From Serratia marcescens (GTDB lineage: Bacteria > Pseudomonadota > Gammaproteobacteria > Enterobacterales > Enterobacteriaceae), in assembly GCA_015548865.1 (NCBI GenBank), contig JADMXW010000019.1, positions 1 to 64,000 on the forward strand: a stretch of 64,000 nt of DNA. The letters run 5' to 3'. A program made the position numbers and the translations under genes. A model generated the notes under the pieces. That model did no database searches and had not been told where the DNA came from. It was given only the letters and a program-made list of their open reading frames with translations. Shown here piece after piece: positions 1-9,514 of this stretch (within the stretch, counting starts at the first letter, position 1; every line of letters starts with the position of its first letter).

Positions 1-917
1 CTCTGAATCACGTTCCACTTTTTAGGTGTGGCGTCGGTATAAACGAGCATCCCTTTTACAGCATTATTGAGTATCTCCTGGTTATCAGTATAAAAACCAT
101 TTTCAGTGAAACTCAGAACGGACGAAGGTTCTTGATATGGTTCTTCGATTGACGAAACAATATCTCCATACGCGCCCACTTTATCGGGTGAGCCATACGA
201 TGCGAGTTGAAGGTTATTTGATGCCCCTGTTACTTGCGTATTCCAGCCATTGGCCTTTTCATCACCCGCCCGGAAAGATAAAACGGTGGCATTACGACGT
301 AAACCAAATAACTTTTTTGTGAGGCCAAAGTGACCACGATAAAGGGTTTCAACATCTTTTCCCTTAAAAGTGTATAGCGTTGTATCACCGGCACCATCCC
401 ATCCTGCCGGAGTTGAACTCTCCAGGCCAATATCAGAACGGCCAGCTATGCGCTTGAGCACCTCCGATACAATGGTATTCATGAACCCAACTAACGAAGC
501 GCCCTGCAACACATCATCACTAGCAAGCGCAGTGCGCAGGGTTAGGTCAGTCACATTGACCCATGCGCCAGATGCCACACCGCCAGAAGACGCAGGAGTA
601 GAGCCAGGTGGCACTACTTTATCGAAGCCACCACCCCATCTGTAATAGTTACCATCCTCTTCGTACTTCAGCGTCTGCGTTGCATCAGTCAGTGTTGCGC
701 CAGCCTCAAATGTGCCGAATGGCACCCACCCCATATTTTCCATGGCGCGAAGAAACAGCTGCTGCATGCCAAACCACGTTTTGCGATCAACACCAAAGCG
801 GTCGGGATGCGACTCGTTTTCCCTGTCATTAACGAGAAAATCCAAATTTTGGGCATTATCGTAGATATCTTTTGCTGCCGCAGAGCCAAGGGGATTTCTG
901 GTGTTATGCGTCGTCAT
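1..917 (-). CDS. phage tail fiber/spike protein, N-terminal part (C-terminus beyond window)
   Basis: Reading the minus strand from an ATG at 917 gives an uninterrupted frame to base 1, about 305 residues without a stop, so the gene is cut by the window edge. The N-terminus (MTTHNTRNPLGSAAAKDIYD) has the form of phage tail fiber or tailspike adaptor regions, which attach the fiber to the tail tip. Residues about 90-130 are Gly/Trp/Val-rich (YYRWGGGFDKVVPPG), like the repeated modules in front of spike enzyme domains. It is the last late gene seen, directly downstream of the TipJ gene and separated from it by a terminator hairpin. The receptor-binding or depolymerase part would lie left of base 1, so its specificity cannot be judged. 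Confidence 0.8.
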   Translation of the reverse strand, partial: MTTHNTRNPLGSAAAKDIYDNAQNLDFLVNDRENESHPDRFGVDRKTWFGMQQLFLRAMENMGWVPFGTFEAGATLTDATQTLKYEEDGNYYRWGGGFDKVVPPGSTPASSGGVASGAWVNVTDLTLRTALASDDVLQGASLVGFMNTIVSEVLKRIAGRSDIGLESSTPAGWDGAGDTTLYTFKGKDVETLYRGHFGLTKKLFGLRRNATVLSFRAGDEKANGWNTQVTGASNNLQLASYGSPDKVGAYGDIVSSIEEPYQEPSSVLSFTENGFYTDNQEILNNAVKGMLVYTDATPKKWNVIQ

Positions 918-937
918 GGGTGTACCTCAGAAACAAA

Positions 938-959
938 AAACCCGCCGTTTGGCGGGTTT
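938..959 (-). terminator. hairpin between tail tip gene and tail fiber gene
   Basis: A 9-bp perfect stem AAACCCGCC / GGCGGGTTT with a 4-base loop is followed on the minus strand by a T run. It lies between the TipJ stop (980) and the fiber ATG (917). It probably acts as an attenuator that lowers fiber expression relative to the upstream tail genes. Confidence 0.75.
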
Positions 960-979
960 CAATGGGTTGGTTAAATGAT

Positions 980-3784
980 TTAGTCGTCTGACGTGTTATC
1001 CGTATCGCCCGGATACGTCGCATCGTCATACTGGTAAAGCAATGGGGTGTACTGCTTGGCGGTCACGCCGCAGGTTCCGTCTGAGCCCGGATCGATGGAA
1101 TCCATGATTGCATCGTAGCCAACACGCTCTGACGAGCAGAACACCAGACGTGGTAACTCAATGTCGGGGCTATCCATGATCCAACTTTCCGGCGCTAACG
1201 CTTCGCTATTTGGCACCGTCAGGGTGTAGTCATCAATGCGTGTGGGCGTCAGCAGTGCTGAGGCTGAGCCATCCTGATGCCTGATTAATACGCGCGGGTT
1301 GTCAAAGGTCCAGTCAAGGGGCTCACTGACACCCAGGGTGATCGCCGCATCGTCATAATGCATTTCGGTGACGAGGCAACTGATGGTGTTGCTGCCCGGA
1401 ATGTCATCGGTGAGGATGATGCGGTCCTTGTATTCGTAGCACAGTGCGTCCAGTTCGGTTGTCGTTGTATGGGTTAACCGTTGGTGCCGGTACGCCATCA
1501 AACGCCGCATGCCGATACGGTAAGCACGGTCCTGATCCAGAACCCCATCCAGCTTGTAATCCTCCACTTTGCGGGGTGTAGGGTTATCCTCCGTGCGACA
1601 CTGAACGGTTTCCTCTGCCCAGGTAGTGCCGTTGATGTAAGTCACGTCAACGCCGTCGTAATCATCCTCTGATGGTGCAGAAAACGCAGTTTGCATCGGC
1701 TCGGTCATTTCCTGCGGCGTGATGGCTCCCGTCCAGGGCTTTATCCCCTCCCGCCCAGCAGATGCCAGACCATCGGATAACAGGAAGTACCCCATACCCG
1801 CATTGGTGATTGTCTGAAGGATATCCAGCGCCGACTTGTTGCTTTCGTTCGCCTCAAAATCGAAGGTTTCACCGCGTGGCGTCCAGTAGTTGGCCTCCAG
1901 TGCGGCAATAGTCTCAGCATCCGTGGCGATCCCAAGGCTATCAAGAACGTGATGCAGGGCACCGCTGATACTGCGGTTGGGATAGCCGTCATACTGGCGG
2001 GTTGCCACAACGTTTACGCGCCGGTCAGACTGTGCCGCAATACGATTGCCAGTGCGTACCGTCAGCGCAATGGTGGTGACATCAGCATAGCGTGATGGAC
2101 GCTTGCTGAGGCGAGAGCGTAGCGCCTGCCAGTAAACCAGGTCGCGAGTTGATCCGCCTGCGGTCGCTGTTGTGCGTCTGACACGGATTTCTATTTGCCC
2201 TGCGGTTTCGATATCAAACACTTCGGTAAAGCCGATCGCATCTTCTGAGGCGTCAGAATAGCGAATGGTTTTCTCTGTCCAGTCATCATCACCCACCACG
2301 CGATACTGAATCGCGACCGTGACCGCCGCCCCGCCCTTATTCCCCTTGTTATCGTAAGAACAGAGCCCACTGGTAAAGGCGAAATTGATTTCAAACCGTT
2401 TGGTGGTTTCACTGTCCGGGCAGGCCATGTAGGGGCCAAGCCAGTTGTAATCATCGTTAATGCCGGTAACGGAAGCGTCCAGCATAGTGCGCTCGATAAA
2501 GCCGGGCCACGATGGATCAACTTCGGTTGTAGTGGTCGATGTCGGGTTGCCCTCTTCATCTTCCCCGATGGTTGTCACATCGATAACGCGCACCACGGAA
2601 ATGGTTAACCCGTCGATTTCAGTGATTTTGTACCTGAAATCAGAAGTGCCAAGCGTCAGGCGCTGTGTGCCATCGGGCAAGCCGTTGAATGGCGTACCAC
2701 CTGTACTGCCGTATGCCAGTGTGATTTTTGCAGGAGCGGCCACGCTTAAATCATCTTCAGGATCGGCTTCAACGGCTGGGGTGTAACTGGCGATAACCAA
2801 CGAAAAATCTTTATCGAGGTAATCCAGAATCACTGGCATGCCGACAAAGGGTGCCAGTTCTTCAAGGGGACCGGCTATAACGTTGTAGCCCCCTGCTGTG
2901 CTTACGGTGTAATCGTTCGGTGCACGGACATAAATGATTGTGCCCTCTGTCCATGAGTCGGGAATGACAGAGTCGTCTGTTTCGTCATCGTCTGACGATG
3001 TGCCACCTACGATCGATATCGATGTGCCTGAAACTGTAATAGCGTCGGCATTCACAGAGGTTGTTTCAGGTCCACTGGAGCCCAAATCCAAGCCCGCCGT
3101 ACCCGCATTGGTGCCGCCAACTTCTGGTGCGTTGTACCAGTTCTCGGTGCGCGCATCCGCAGACACATCTGCACCAGGTGGATAGATGGTGTACTGAACA
3201 TCATCGCCAAAAGAAGAAACGGGTGTAGCCCCGATTTTTATGCCTGAGCGGGGGGTATCGATAACACCTCGACCAACACATAAAAATAAGTGGGTGAAGT
3301 ACTTTTTCTTATCCACAAAACGGCTAACCGGCTGCACAACGTAATCAGGCCATACTTTGTAACGACCAAAAATTTCACGAATCGGATCGCCTAGTTTCGC
3401 TGAGTTTGCCTTAGCGGGGTTTAGTTCGAGCTGATCACCAGAGCCACTTTGCGAATAGCCACTGGTATCAACATTGCTCATCATGATCAACGCGTAAGCG
3501 AGCGATGCAGCCGAAACAGCAACAGCAATCCATGCTGCTATTTCAAGCCCTGAGCCATAAGGCACCGGATACATACGCACATCGCTTTCAGACGAAATCA
3601 TGCATTCAGCCCACTCGGCGGCGGGAACGGGCACACCATCAACTTCAACAGCAACGGGCTGGGTCATCTCGAATTGCCACCCGTTCACATGCCGCCTGAA
3701 CCAGTCACATAGCGTCATCACACCGTGCTCATGAGTTTCCAACGGTTCGCCAGGCAAGCGGGAGGGATAAATGCGGATCGTCAC
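980..3784 (-). CDS. TipJ-family tail tip / host specificity protein (gpJ-like)
   Basis: This 934-residue protein is the tail-tip hub of a siphophage and contacts the receptor during DNA ejection. The N-terminus (MTIRIYPSRLPGEPLETHEH) and the segment with DPIREIFGRYKVWPDYVVQP (about residues 130-155) are typical of TipJ proteins. A hydrophobic Ala-rich stretch at about residues 82-103 is the membrane-interacting or packing segment seen in this family. The start overlaps the stop of the NlpC/P60 gene by 4 bp, which suggests translational coupling. It has the expected late-gene order (tape measure, small tail proteins, protease, TipJ, fiber). Confidence 0.88.
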   Translation of the reverse strand: MTIRIYPSRLPGEPLETHEHGVMTLCDWFRRHVNGWQFEMTQPVAVEVDGVPVPAAEWAECMISSESDVRMYPVPYGSGLEIAAWIAVAVSAASLAYALIMMSNVDTSGYSQSGSGDQLELNPAKANSAKLGDPIREIFGRYKVWPDYVVQPVSRFVDKKKYFTHLFLCVGRGVIDTPRSGIKIGATPVSSFGDDVQYTIYPPGADVSADARTENWYNAPEVGGTNAGTAGLDLGSSGPETTSVNADAITVSGTSISIVGGTSSDDDETDDSVIPDSWTEGTIIYVRAPNDYTVSTAGGYNVIAGPLEELAPFVGMPVILDYLDKDFSLVIASYTPAVEADPEDDLSVAAPAKITLAYGSTGGTPFNGLPDGTQRLTLGTSDFRYKITEIDGLTISVVRVIDVTTIGEDEEGNPTSTTTTEVDPSWPGFIERTMLDASVTGINDDYNWLGPYMACPDSETTKRFEINFAFTSGLCSYDNKGNKGGAAVTVAIQYRVVGDDDWTEKTIRYSDASEDAIGFTEVFDIETAGQIEIRVRRTTATAGGSTRDLVYWQALRSRLSKRPSRYADVTTIALTVRTGNRIAAQSDRRVNVVATRQYDGYPNRSISGALHHVLDSLGIATDAETIAALEANYWTPRGETFDFEANESNKSALDILQTITNAGMGYFLLSDGLASAGREGIKPWTGAITPQEMTEPMQTAFSAPSEDDYDGVDVTYINGTTWAEETVQCRTEDNPTPRKVEDYKLDGVLDQDRAYRIGMRRLMAYRHQRLTHTTTTELDALCYEYKDRIILTDDIPGSNTISCLVTEMHYDDAAITLGVSEPLDWTFDNPRVLIRHQDGSASALLTPTRIDDYTLTVPNSEALAPESWIMDSPDIELPRLVFCSSERVGYDAIMDSIDPGSDGTCGVTAKQYTPLLYQYDDATYPGDTDNTSDD

Positions 3785-4161
3785 TGGTAATACTCCACTT
3801 TGACAAAACGACGGACGAAACGACGCAAGGGTATAATCGTCACGTTGCTTTTAGGATTGCACTCTATGGCATGGAGAACGCCATCAAGCTCCACTACAAT
3901 CGCTACGTGCGTAACAAGACTGGCGCTATAGCATGCGATGCCAGCACCTTCACACGGCTCACAGGCAAATAATTCACGCATCAAGTTTTTTGCTTCCCGA
4001 TCGAGCCCGTCATCATCTTTTGTCACCCCCGAGAATTCCGGCCACTCTGCAAGCCCGAGGTCACGGCGCACCTCGTTAACGACGCCAAAACAGTCAAGAT
4101 GCGGGTAAACTCTCCCGCCCTTCTGCCAAGTGACAGAACGGTATTTATCGATGTTCAGCAT
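3781..4161 (-). CDS. NlpC/P60-family tail assembly peptidase
   Basis: This small 126-residue protein has the cysteine-peptidase pattern of tail-associated NlpC/P60 proteins: Cys in LDCFGVVNEV near residue 24 and His in VTHVAIVVEL near residue 89. Lambda gpK has the same place in the gene order, just before the tip protein. The likely role is local peptidoglycan cleavage at the tail tip or processing during tip assembly. The gene is shorter than gpK because the Mov34/JAMM half is absent. It overlaps the next gene by 4 bp. Confidence 0.72.
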   Translation of the reverse strand: MLNIDKYRSVTWQKGGRVYPHLDCFGVVNEVRRDLGLAEWPEFSGVTKDDDGLDREAKNLMRELFACEPCEGAGIACYSASLVTHVAIVVELDGVLHAIECNPKSNVTIIPLRRFVRRFVKVEYYQ

Positions 4162-4170
4162 GGGGAAGCC

Positions 4171-4470
4171 TTACTTTGAGAGGGTTTTAACCACTTTGAT
4201 ATTGTTGATGACCACCCAGATATAGAGTGCATCGAAAATGCCCAGCAACGCATAAATCCAAGGCGCAGGGACGAAAGCGATAGCGGCGTATACCAATGCC
4301 ATCAGCAATAGCTTCACGACCGCAAGCGCCGGGATTACGCCAATCTTTTCCATGATGGACGCAATGAGTTTATTCGCCTCGCTGCCGCCTTTCTTAAGCG
4401 CAATAACAGTCGATATCATGTCGCCAAGTTGCATCAACACGAAAAGCCCATACAGGGCGTAAATGAGCAT
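4171..4470 (-). CDS. small membrane protein in tail operon (DUF5658-like)
   Basis: The start is set at the ATG at 4470, which has AGAGGT 8 bases upstream. The longer in-frame reading would run back into the preceding gene. The product (99 aa) has hydrophobic segments at about residues 1-20, 45-70 and 72-90, so it is an integral membrane protein. The opening MLIYALYGLFVLMQLGDMIS resembles DUF5658 proteins. Its place among tail-tip genes is unusual for a virion part, so it may be an accessory gene. Function unknown. Confidence 0.6.
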   Translation of the reverse strand: MLIYALYGLFVLMQLGDMISTVIALKKGGSEANKLIASIMEKIGVIPALAVVKLLLMALVYAAIAFVPAPWIYALLGIFDALYIWVVINNIKVVKTLSK

Positions 4471-4481
4471 AACTTTACCTC

Positions 4482-4976
4482 TTAGGATAAGTAGCGTAGG
4501 CCGGGGAAGTTGGGCAGCGTGTAACGGTAGCGAGGCCATGCAGTATCAAGTACGTTCATATAGCCTGCGGTGAGTTGCACCTCGACGGCTGTCCAGCCCC
4601 CCCCTTTTATTGCCATCGTGAACGGGCTGGAAGCGGGTGCAGATAAATCCGCTGATATGTAGTTCCTGTGCGTCACCGTTGCGCCAGTCAGATCATTAAG
4701 CGCCCCACGAATTGCCGTGGAGACAACGCCGTCAATATTGCTGATTGCAAATTTCAGGTCCTGCGTACCATCGGCATTACGTGCAGGTAAAGCGACATCA
4801 ATCGCACTCGCAATAAACGTTACTTCTGTTTCCCCGTCCTCTAACATTGCCGTTATGTCATTCCACCCTTTTGTCAGGTAGTAAATATTCCCGCCCACAT
4901 TAATTTGAATGGTTTCAATAATGACCTCGGCCCCGCTTGAGGCGTACAAGCGATTTAATACCGTCATTGTGGCCAC
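4482..4976 (-). CDS. DUF1833-family phage tail protein
   Basis: This 164-residue protein lies between the tape measure/minor tail genes and the tip protease. The sequence (TVLNRLYASSGAEVIIETIQ onwards, with repeated beta-strand-like stretches) matches what is known of DUF1833, a distal tail component found in HK97-like and P22-tailed mosaics. It overlaps the upstream gene (stop at 4964) by 13 bp. No catalytic motif is visible, so the role is probably structural (distal tail/baseplate hub). Confidence 0.65.
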   Translation of the reverse strand: MATMTVLNRLYASSGAEVIIETIQINVGGNIYYLTKGWNDITAMLEDGETEVTFIASAIDVALPARNADGTQDLKFAISNIDGVVSTAIRGALNDLTGATVTHRNYISADLSAPASSPFTMAIKGGGWTAVEVQLTAGYMNVLDTAWPRYRYTLPNFPGLRYLS

Positions 4977-5425
4977 TCCCGGTTTAACGCCAGATCGATA
5001 ATATTGCTGTTAACCACCAGATCAGGGAACTCACCCCAGCCTGCCGGAAGTATTGGCCGCTCCCAAAGCTCCAGCGTTGCAGAAAACTGGAAATATTTAG
5101 GTGCGATCAATGTCGGACCTTCATAGATGTCCGTGAACCGGCATTTATAAAACTCCAGCCCTCGTGGGGTGTGGAGTTTCATATTGAACCACGCAACACC
5201 ATCAGTAAGCGCGTCACGGAACCAGGCTTCAAATAGTTGGGATTCACTGTCAGTTTTAAAGGTCCACTTTACTGTGGCTTGCGTGGGTGTCGATATGTAT
5301 TGCCTACGCTGACGCGCGCGACCGCTTGTCATTTCAGTGCGAAGTAAAGGTGATACGGGTTTAAATCCGTACCCCTCCATAAGCGGAAGCGGCAAATAAT
5401 CATGCGGATAATAAATATCTGCCAT
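4964..5425 (-). CDS. phage tail protein, distal tail component
   Basis: The start is taken at the ATG at 5425, which overlaps the tape-measure stop (TAATG arrangement). The longer reading would invade the tape-measure C-terminus. The 153-residue product begins MADIYYPHDYLPLPLMEGYG and ends in a beta-rich half with LELWERPILP, like minor tail proteins placed directly after the tape measure (the place of lambda gpM/gpL-type proteins). It is a structural tail-tip part by position. I do not recognise a more precise family. Confidence 0.65.
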   Translation of the reverse strand: MADIYYPHDYLPLPLMEGYGFKPVSPLLRTEMTSGRARQRRQYISTPTQATVKWTFKTDSESQLFEAWFRDALTDGVAWFNMKLHTPRGLEFYKCRFTDIYEGPTLIAPKYFQFSATLELWERPILPAGWGEFPDLVVNSNIIDLALNREWPQ

Positions 5426-8400
5426 TATCGCTTTCTCCGAGATGTACCCCACCCATTACCCAGCGCTTTAGAGACCTGCCCTTGCCCTGACGATAAATGA
5501 CTAACAACCATTTGATACCCTTCTTTTGCCCCTTGTTTTACAGCGTTCTGCATCATCAGGATTGTTCGATCATCGGGATTACCATTCACCTGTATCGTTG
5601 GGGAGTAATTAAAACCATTAGCGATGGACTCACGTTCTTCCTGCTTTTGCTGCTGCACGCTTTCAAGGGTTGAATCCAACTTCGCGGATGTTTGGGCCGT
5701 TACAACACGTTCCCCTTTTTGAAGCAACCAGGTTCCGGTTTCAGGTACGCGATCAATACCATCATGCGCCATACCTGCAATGGTTTGCCCTGCAATAAGC
5801 GCAACAGATGCATATCCCATAGCCCTGATAGCGGTCGATGCGGGAATGCCAAATATTGGCCCAAGCTCCATTGCTTTCATTGCTGATACTTCTGTACTTA
5901 TTAATGTTTGAGCGATTGCAGCTGCCTTGCTTGCAAGAAATAAGGTCTTATAGGCAGTAGAGCCTTCCTTGCCCATGCTTTGCAACATTTGAGCTGTCTG
6001 CCCAGTCAAGTCAGAAAAAACACCAAGACTAGCGGAAGCATACGCATGTTGTATGTCTTCCATTTTTGATGTATTGGTCAAATTAATCTCTGCAATTCGG
6101 TCAGCGTAGGTCTGTTCGTTAATTTCCTTCTCATCAAGCAACTTTTTTTGCATATCAAGTTGCTTCTTGTGCCATTTTTCAAGCTCTTTTTGAGCTTCTG
6201 ATACCTTTATTAATTCGCCTCCAGCCCCACCAACAGAGGCGTCAATACCATTAAATTTAGGCGCTTCCGTTATGCTTGCTTTAGATATGCGTTCCATTGC
6301 ATCGCGGTATTGCTCGGTCGCTGGTGCGGCTTGCTTAAGTAAAGCGACACGTTCTCGTGTTTTGGCTAATAGAGCCTCCTCGGGTGTCAATAACTCTTCC
6401 TGAAGCTCTTTAAATTTCTCCTGTGTCTTTATGTGATCGAGAGAGGTGGCATTACGAAGCAATTCAGTCTTTTGAATATCACTTAATGTTGATAGCTCCC
6501 CCTGAACAACCTGATATTTCATCTTGGCAAGTTCTGTTGTTTGTCCAGAAAGTGCTATTTGCTCTCTTTGCTGCTTGGTGATGTTTTTATAAGACTCTTC
6601 AACCTTTTGTGCATCAGACTTCTTGTTTTTATCTTTTTCCGCCTGCTGTAGCCCATATTCACTTGCTGCGTTTGTTTGTATCTGTGAAATCTGATTTTCC
6701 TGTCCGGGAAGAATGTTTCCAGAAACGTCGGTTTTTATCGCACCTGATTTGGTTGCGTCCTGAAGAGCTTTTAACTTTGCACGTTCAACCCCTTCTTTTC
6801 GGAGTAGTTCAAGGCTTTCTTTTTGCTGTTGGATATATTTTGTATATGCCTCGTTTTCTATCTCCTGAGTGGGGCTTTTGGGTGCTGACCGATTCATCTG
6901 ATTCAAAAATTGAATTGTGGTAGCCATCATCCCTGCTGTCGATTCCGCAAGACCGTATGTGCTGATTAACTCTGTTTGAATATTTTTGAAAGCTGCTGCT
7001 GAGGCGGAAACCTTGCCAGCCAATTCATTTTGCAAGCGAGCTTGATTTTCTACTGCCCGATTTAACTGATCTGTGGTGTCCGATACATCGCGGGTTATTT
7101 GGTTGTATTCTCTTTGTGCTTTGGCTGCGTTTATTACATATCCGTTATTTGCATCATTTTCGACGCGCATTCCCTTAGCGAGTTCGGTGTATTTTTTTAC
7201 CTCTGCACCCGCAGCAGCCTGGCGATCTTTAAGTTCTGCCAGTTTATCTTTAAGTGCATCAACGGATTTCTCAGAATCGGCAATTGCGCCGGATAATTGC
7301 GCCTGATTCATCTCCTTTGCTTTTTCAACCACATCATCAAGCGTGGATGCGTATTGCAGTGCAGACTGGCGCGCCTGTTCCTGGTTCTGGTACATGGTGT
7401 ACCATGCACCAGCAGCAAGAAGTACCATTCCGGGGATACCGCCCACCAGCCCCAACGCACCAGACATCAGACGAGAGCCAATAGCGGTAACATTATTCAG
7501 AGTTGTTTGTGCTGCCGTCCTTGCTGCAATATTTCTTGTCACTATGGCTTGGGTGGCGGCTAATTTTTTCTCTGCTGCCGCTTGTGTATCTGTGCCGCGA
7601 GCGGCAACCAGCGCTTGCTGGGCTCGATAGACAGCCGCACGAGCGCGAGCGGTGGCGATCTGCGTTCCGCGCAACTGCGCTTCAGCTAAAGCAACTTCGC
7701 TTTTTGCCGCCGAAAGCAATCCTGCCGTTGCGCTGTACGCGCCGGTTGTCATGCCCCCAAAATATCGGGCAAATCCAATGCCTACCAGCGCTGCACCCGC
7801 AGTGGCTACGGTATCAATGTTATCAGCTAGCATACTGATACCACCGGAGAGGGCTTGTGTTGTACCATACGCGCTGTTGGTGTCCCCAACGTATGCCTTC
7901 ATATGGTTTGACAACTTAGTGATCGCATCACCGACCGTTGTTGGCATGTCCTCTGCTAATTCAGCATTTCGCTGACGGGCAGCAATAACCGCATCCGCAA
8001 ACTGCTGCATCGATAACTTACCGTCGCTGGCTAACTTCTTAACCGCTGTTTCTGTTGTATTCATGGTTCTGGCAATATCACCAACAATCGTCGGCATAAC
8101 TTCCATTACCGTTTTCCACTCATCACCAGAAACTTTTCCCTGAACCATAGACTTTGACAATGCATCAATTGCACTAGCGCCTTTATCCGCGCTTGCTGCA
8201 TTTATAGTTAATGCGCTTGAGATGGAGTCGATAAAGTCGATGGTGCCAGCAGTTGAATAACCAAGTTCTTTCATAGCTGTTGAGCTACGGATAAATAGCT
8301 CAGACTGTTCTTCAATCGGTTTATAGGTACGGTCGCTGATCTCCATCAATCGACGCTGTACCATCGCCAGTTCATCACCAGATTGGGTGGCCATCTTCAT

Positions 8401-8679
8401 TCGTGAAGTAAGCTGCCCCCAATTATCTGCCATTGTGATCAGGGCTGAGGCGGACATTGCACCAACCAGCCCGGCTGCTGCGGATTTCATGCTTACGAAT
8501 TGACTGTTCAACTCTGACAAGGCGCGTTGGCTCTCTTTGGCTGCGGCGCTAGCCTGTCGGCCACCATTTTGCATGGTTTTGTAATAATCAGCCCCCATGC
8601 GGGAAGCGCGAGAGATTTCAGATTGAAACGACTGCGAATTTGCAGAAATCTTGATAATTAGCTCGCGCAATGTGGCCAT
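5425..8679 (-). CDS. tail tape measure protein
   Basis: This is the longest gene of the tail module. The ATG at 8679 is chosen because GGAG stands 8 bases before it and because longer readings cross a terminator hairpin at 8698-8720. The ~1084-residue product starts MATLRELIIKISANSQSFQS. It has the tape-measure N-terminal domain (about residues 55-250, with WGQLTSRMKMATQSGDELA), a hydrophobic region (SGALGLVGGIPGMVLLAAGA), then long Gln/Lys/Glu-rich coiled coils. Family role: it sets tail length and is ejected first. It follows the tail-tube and G/GT chaperone genes as in lambda, with an accessory lipoprotein gene inserted between. Confidence 0.9.
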   Translation of the reverse strand: MATLRELIIKISANSQSFQSEISRASRMGADYYKTMQNGGRQASAAAKESQRALSELNSQFVSMKSAAAGLVGAMSASALITMADNWGQLTSRMKMATQSGDELAMVQRRLMEISDRTYKPIEEQSELFIRSSTAMKELGYSTAGTIDFIDSISSALTINAASADKGASAIDALSKSMVQGKVSGDEWKTVMEVMPTIVGDIARTMNTTETAVKKLASDGKLSMQQFADAVIAARQRNAELAEDMPTTVGDAITKLSNHMKAYVGDTNSAYGTTQALSGGISMLADNIDTVATAGAALVGIGFARYFGGMTTGAYSATAGLLSAAKSEVALAEAQLRGTQIATARARAAVYRAQQALVAARGTDTQAAAEKKLAATQAIVTRNIAARTAAQTTLNNVTAIGSRLMSGALGLVGGIPGMVLLAAGAWYTMYQNQEQARQSALQYASTLDDVVEKAKEMNQAQLSGAIADSEKSVDALKDKLAELKDRQAAAGAEVKKYTELAKGMRVENDANNGYVINAAKAQREYNQITRDVSDTTDQLNRAVENQARLQNELAGKVSASAAAFKNIQTELISTYGLAESTAGMMATTIQFLNQMNRSAPKSPTQEIENEAYTKYIQQQKESLELLRKEGVERAKLKALQDATKSGAIKTDVSGNILPGQENQISQIQTNAASEYGLQQAEKDKNKKSDAQKVEESYKNITKQQREQIALSGQTTELAKMKYQVVQGELSTLSDIQKTELLRNATSLDHIKTQEKFKELQEELLTPEEALLAKTRERVALLKQAAPATEQYRDAMERISKASITEAPKFNGIDASVGGAGGELIKVSEAQKELEKWHKKQLDMQKKLLDEKEINEQTYADRIAEINLTNTSKMEDIQHAYASASLGVFSDLTGQTAQMLQSMGKEGSTAYKTLFLASKAAAIAQTLISTEVSAMKAMELGPIFGIPASTAIRAMGYASVALIAGQTIAGMAHDGIDRVPETGTWLLQKGERVVTAQTSAKLDSTLESVQQQKQEERESIANGFNYSPTIQVNGNPDDRTILMMQNAVKQGAKEGYQMVVSHLSSGQGQVSKALGNGWGTSRRKR

Positions 8680-8697
8680 TTGCTTTTCTCCAGACAT

Positions 8698-8720
8698 AAA
8701 AAACCCACCATTGAGGTGGG
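8698..8720 (-). terminator. hairpin ahead of tape measure gene
   Basis: Stem CCCACC / GGTGGG with a 5-base loop is followed on the minus strand by six T residues, 19 bases before the tape-measure ATG. It closes the lipoprotein gene unit and probably attenuates transcription into the tape-measure gene. Confidence 0.7.
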
Positions 8721-8742
8721 TGGTAAGAATGTTCACATGAAA

Positions 8743-9147
8743 TTATTTATTTATTTCTTTTTCACAGAATGGTGAGGCATTTTTTAAATTAGAGTCTTTA
8801 TAAAAAACATAATCAGCGCCTAGGTAATATGGCGCATGGGCAACAAAAGACCCTGAGTTAATATTTTTTATTTCTAGCCTGCTTCCTTCCTGAAAGCGGA
8901 TATTTACTCCGTCATACTTTATTTTTCCAATCGCATTTTTGTCATTCCACGAATAACAAGAAACGCCAGTTCCATCATTTTTGATATGTATTGTTGTTGT
9001 GTATGGTCCTGCACTTCCAGTCCACATCCCAACTAAACTTTCTGGCGGTTTCTGCTCAATGACTGATGGAAAGTTATTTTTCAAGAGATCATCCGATGCG
9101 CATCCCACCAGCAGGGAGCTGATCAATATCACTGCTATCTTTTTCAC
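8743..9147 (-). CDS. prophage-encoded lipoprotein (moron)
   Basis: The product is 134 residues with a signal peptide (MKKIAVILISSLLVGCASDD) and a clear lipobox LVGC at residues 13-16, so it is a lipidated envelope protein. The rest looks like a small beta-barrel fold (GMWTGSAGPYTTTIHIKNDG). The gene is AT-rich compared with its tail-gene neighbours and is followed by its own terminator, both typical of a later-acquired moron. Phage lipoproteins in such positions often block receptors against superinfection (lambda Cor is the model). That role here is inference. Confidence 0.75.
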   Translation of the reverse strand: MKKIAVILISSLLVGCASDDLLKNNFPSVIEQKPPESLVGMWTGSAGPYTTTIHIKNDGTGVSCYSWNDKNAIGKIKYDGVNIRFQEGSRLEIKNINSGSFVAHAPYYLGADYVFYKDSNLKNASPFCEKEINK

Positions 9148-9205
9148 TTGACGCCCTCACCATTAACAAGTGATTACAAATTATCACTGATTACAATAAG
9201 GTTCA

Positions 9206-9514
9206 CTACTTTGCCGCCATAGAAAGAAACTCTTCCAGTCCAGCGAGCGGATCAGCAGCATTTTCCGCCTGCGCCTCCCCTTCCCACGACAGCATGGCGT
9301 CGGTGATCGGAACTTTAACGCCCTGAGCGCCAAAGATAGCGCTGACAACCTGAGCATTACGAATATCACCACGGATATCGCCTATAGGGGAAATGCGGTC
9401 GTATTCGGCCCACATCAGCAGTTCGCTTGTCGTCATCGTCTGGCGTAACTCAGACAATGTGCGCCCCAGACGGAGCGCCAACGCCATCAAAAACTGCATG
9501 CCAGGCTGGGCTAC
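9206..9514 (-). CDS. tail assembly chaperone T part, expressed by -1 frameshift (gpGT-like)
   Basis: This frame begins inside the A8 run at the end of the upstream G-like gene and continues VAQPGMQFLMALALRLGR to a stop at 9206. It resembles the DUF4035 T part of lambda-type GT proteins. An internal ATG exists at 9499, but the reading is open back through the slippery A run. The expected product is therefore a G-T fusion made by a minority of ribosomes. GT proteins bind the tape measure and recruit tube subunits during tail assembly. Confidence 0.75.
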   Translation of the reverse strand, partial: VAQPGMQFLMALALRLGRTLSELRQTMTTSELLMWAEYDRISPIGDIRGDIRNAQVVSAIFGAQGVKVPITDAMLSWEGEAQAENAADPLAGLEEFLSMAAK

